In this document: positions 63,713-64,000 of the stretch, in pieces | Layout: every line of letters begins with the position of its first letter | Numbering within the stretch: position 1 is the stretch's first letter | Assembly (NCBI GenBank): GCA_964019165.1 | Contig: OZ025286.1 | Coordinates: forward strand, 11,925,401 to 11,989,400 | DNA length: 64,000 nt | Source of the DNA: Mastigias papua | Lineage: Eukaryota; Cnidaria; Scyphozoa; Rhizostomeae; Mastigiidae | Reading direction: 5' to 3' | Notes under the pieces: model-generated | The model's database searches: none | What the model was told of the DNA's origin: nothing | Seen by the model: only the letters and a program-made list of their open reading frames with translations | Made by a program: the position numbers and the translations under genes

Positions 63713-64000
63713 GTAGATATGTCTGATACGCTTACTGCTAGAACTTTTTTGTGTAAGCATTATCTCTCTCACGCCCCCGGCCATACGACTCAACAAAGTT
63801 CGGTACAAAAATTTCAATGAATTTCTGAGTGAGTTCTTGAGTAGTCTATCCACTATGTTGAGCGTTGTTGATAGTGGTTGGGCATTTTCAGCGTTGTTGA
63901 GCGATGCTGAGCGATGTTGAGAGTAGTGTAGTGAAGCTTGATCTTGGTCAGAGACTTTAAGGGAAGGGTATGAAATTATTGTTGTTCTGAGATAGTCTTA
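63713..64000. other. Intron sequence at window edge
   Basis: Low-complexity TTGAGCG-type words (63860-63925); no exon seen. The gene should continue to the right. Confidence 0.4.

Overview
The window is a piece of an AT-rich animal genome. It contains a split host gene with canonical GT-AG introns, long introns packed with retroelements, dinucleotide microsatellites and no bacterial signals. The element types (CR1/L2-like and RTE-like LINEs, a BEL/Pao LTR element, a Gypsy fragment, Penelope-like elements with hammerhead ribozymes, tRNA-related repeats, several terminal-inverted-repeat elements) suggest an aquatic invertebrate. I cannot fix the phylum from the sequence alone.

The one host gene I can support is on the plus strand and runs from about 19.5 kb past the right edge. 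I assembled 14 short exons (38 to 128 nt) at 19478-63712. All 13 junctions keep the reading frame, giving 355 codons of an Artemis-like (DCLRE1C) MBL/beta-CASP nuclease. The first exon (HxHxDH start) and the C-terminal end are not in the window, or were not found. One expected exon of about 12 codons between 45223 and 59078 was also not located. The introns total about 43 kb and carry most of the mobile DNA from 19.5 kb onward.

Layout. 0.65-15.3 kb: nested, mostly 5'-truncated LINEs in both orientations, a minus-strand Gypsy pol fragment (about 7.49-9.32 kb), and a TIR element (2.9-4.4 kb) holding a LINE piece. One LINE here (9.3-12.25 kb) keeps a very long open frame; another (12.36-15.3 kb, minus) begins with a 2A-like motif. 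15.3-19.4 kb: few recognisable features, a (GT)n tract and a LINE 3' piece. 20.26-21.43 kb: Penelope-like element with 12-bp target duplication and hammerhead ribozyme. 23.8-24.3 kb: inverted pair of tRNA-related repeats. 24.9-26.6 kb: RTE-like LINE. 27.7-28.16 kb: short TIR element. 29.2-31.5 kb: CR1/L2-like LINE. 33.3-38.5 kb: 5.2-kb element with 1.08-kb inverted repeats and 9-bp target duplication, Mutator-like in structure. 39.55-40.03 and 43.45-43.98 kb: more Penelope pieces, the second an inverted pseudo-LTR pair inserted in a TIR element (42.0-44.0 kb). 47.1-51.6 kb: BEL/Pao element with nearly identical LTRs but lacking the RNase H and integrase core. 55.1-58.2 kb: two more degenerate LINEs. 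61.7-62.0 kb: a MITE.

The host gene would act in end processing during non-homologous end joining. The mobile elements have no evident role in it except as intron filler and a source of structured RNA: the ribozymes and the 1.08-kb inverted repeat would lie within its primary transcript.
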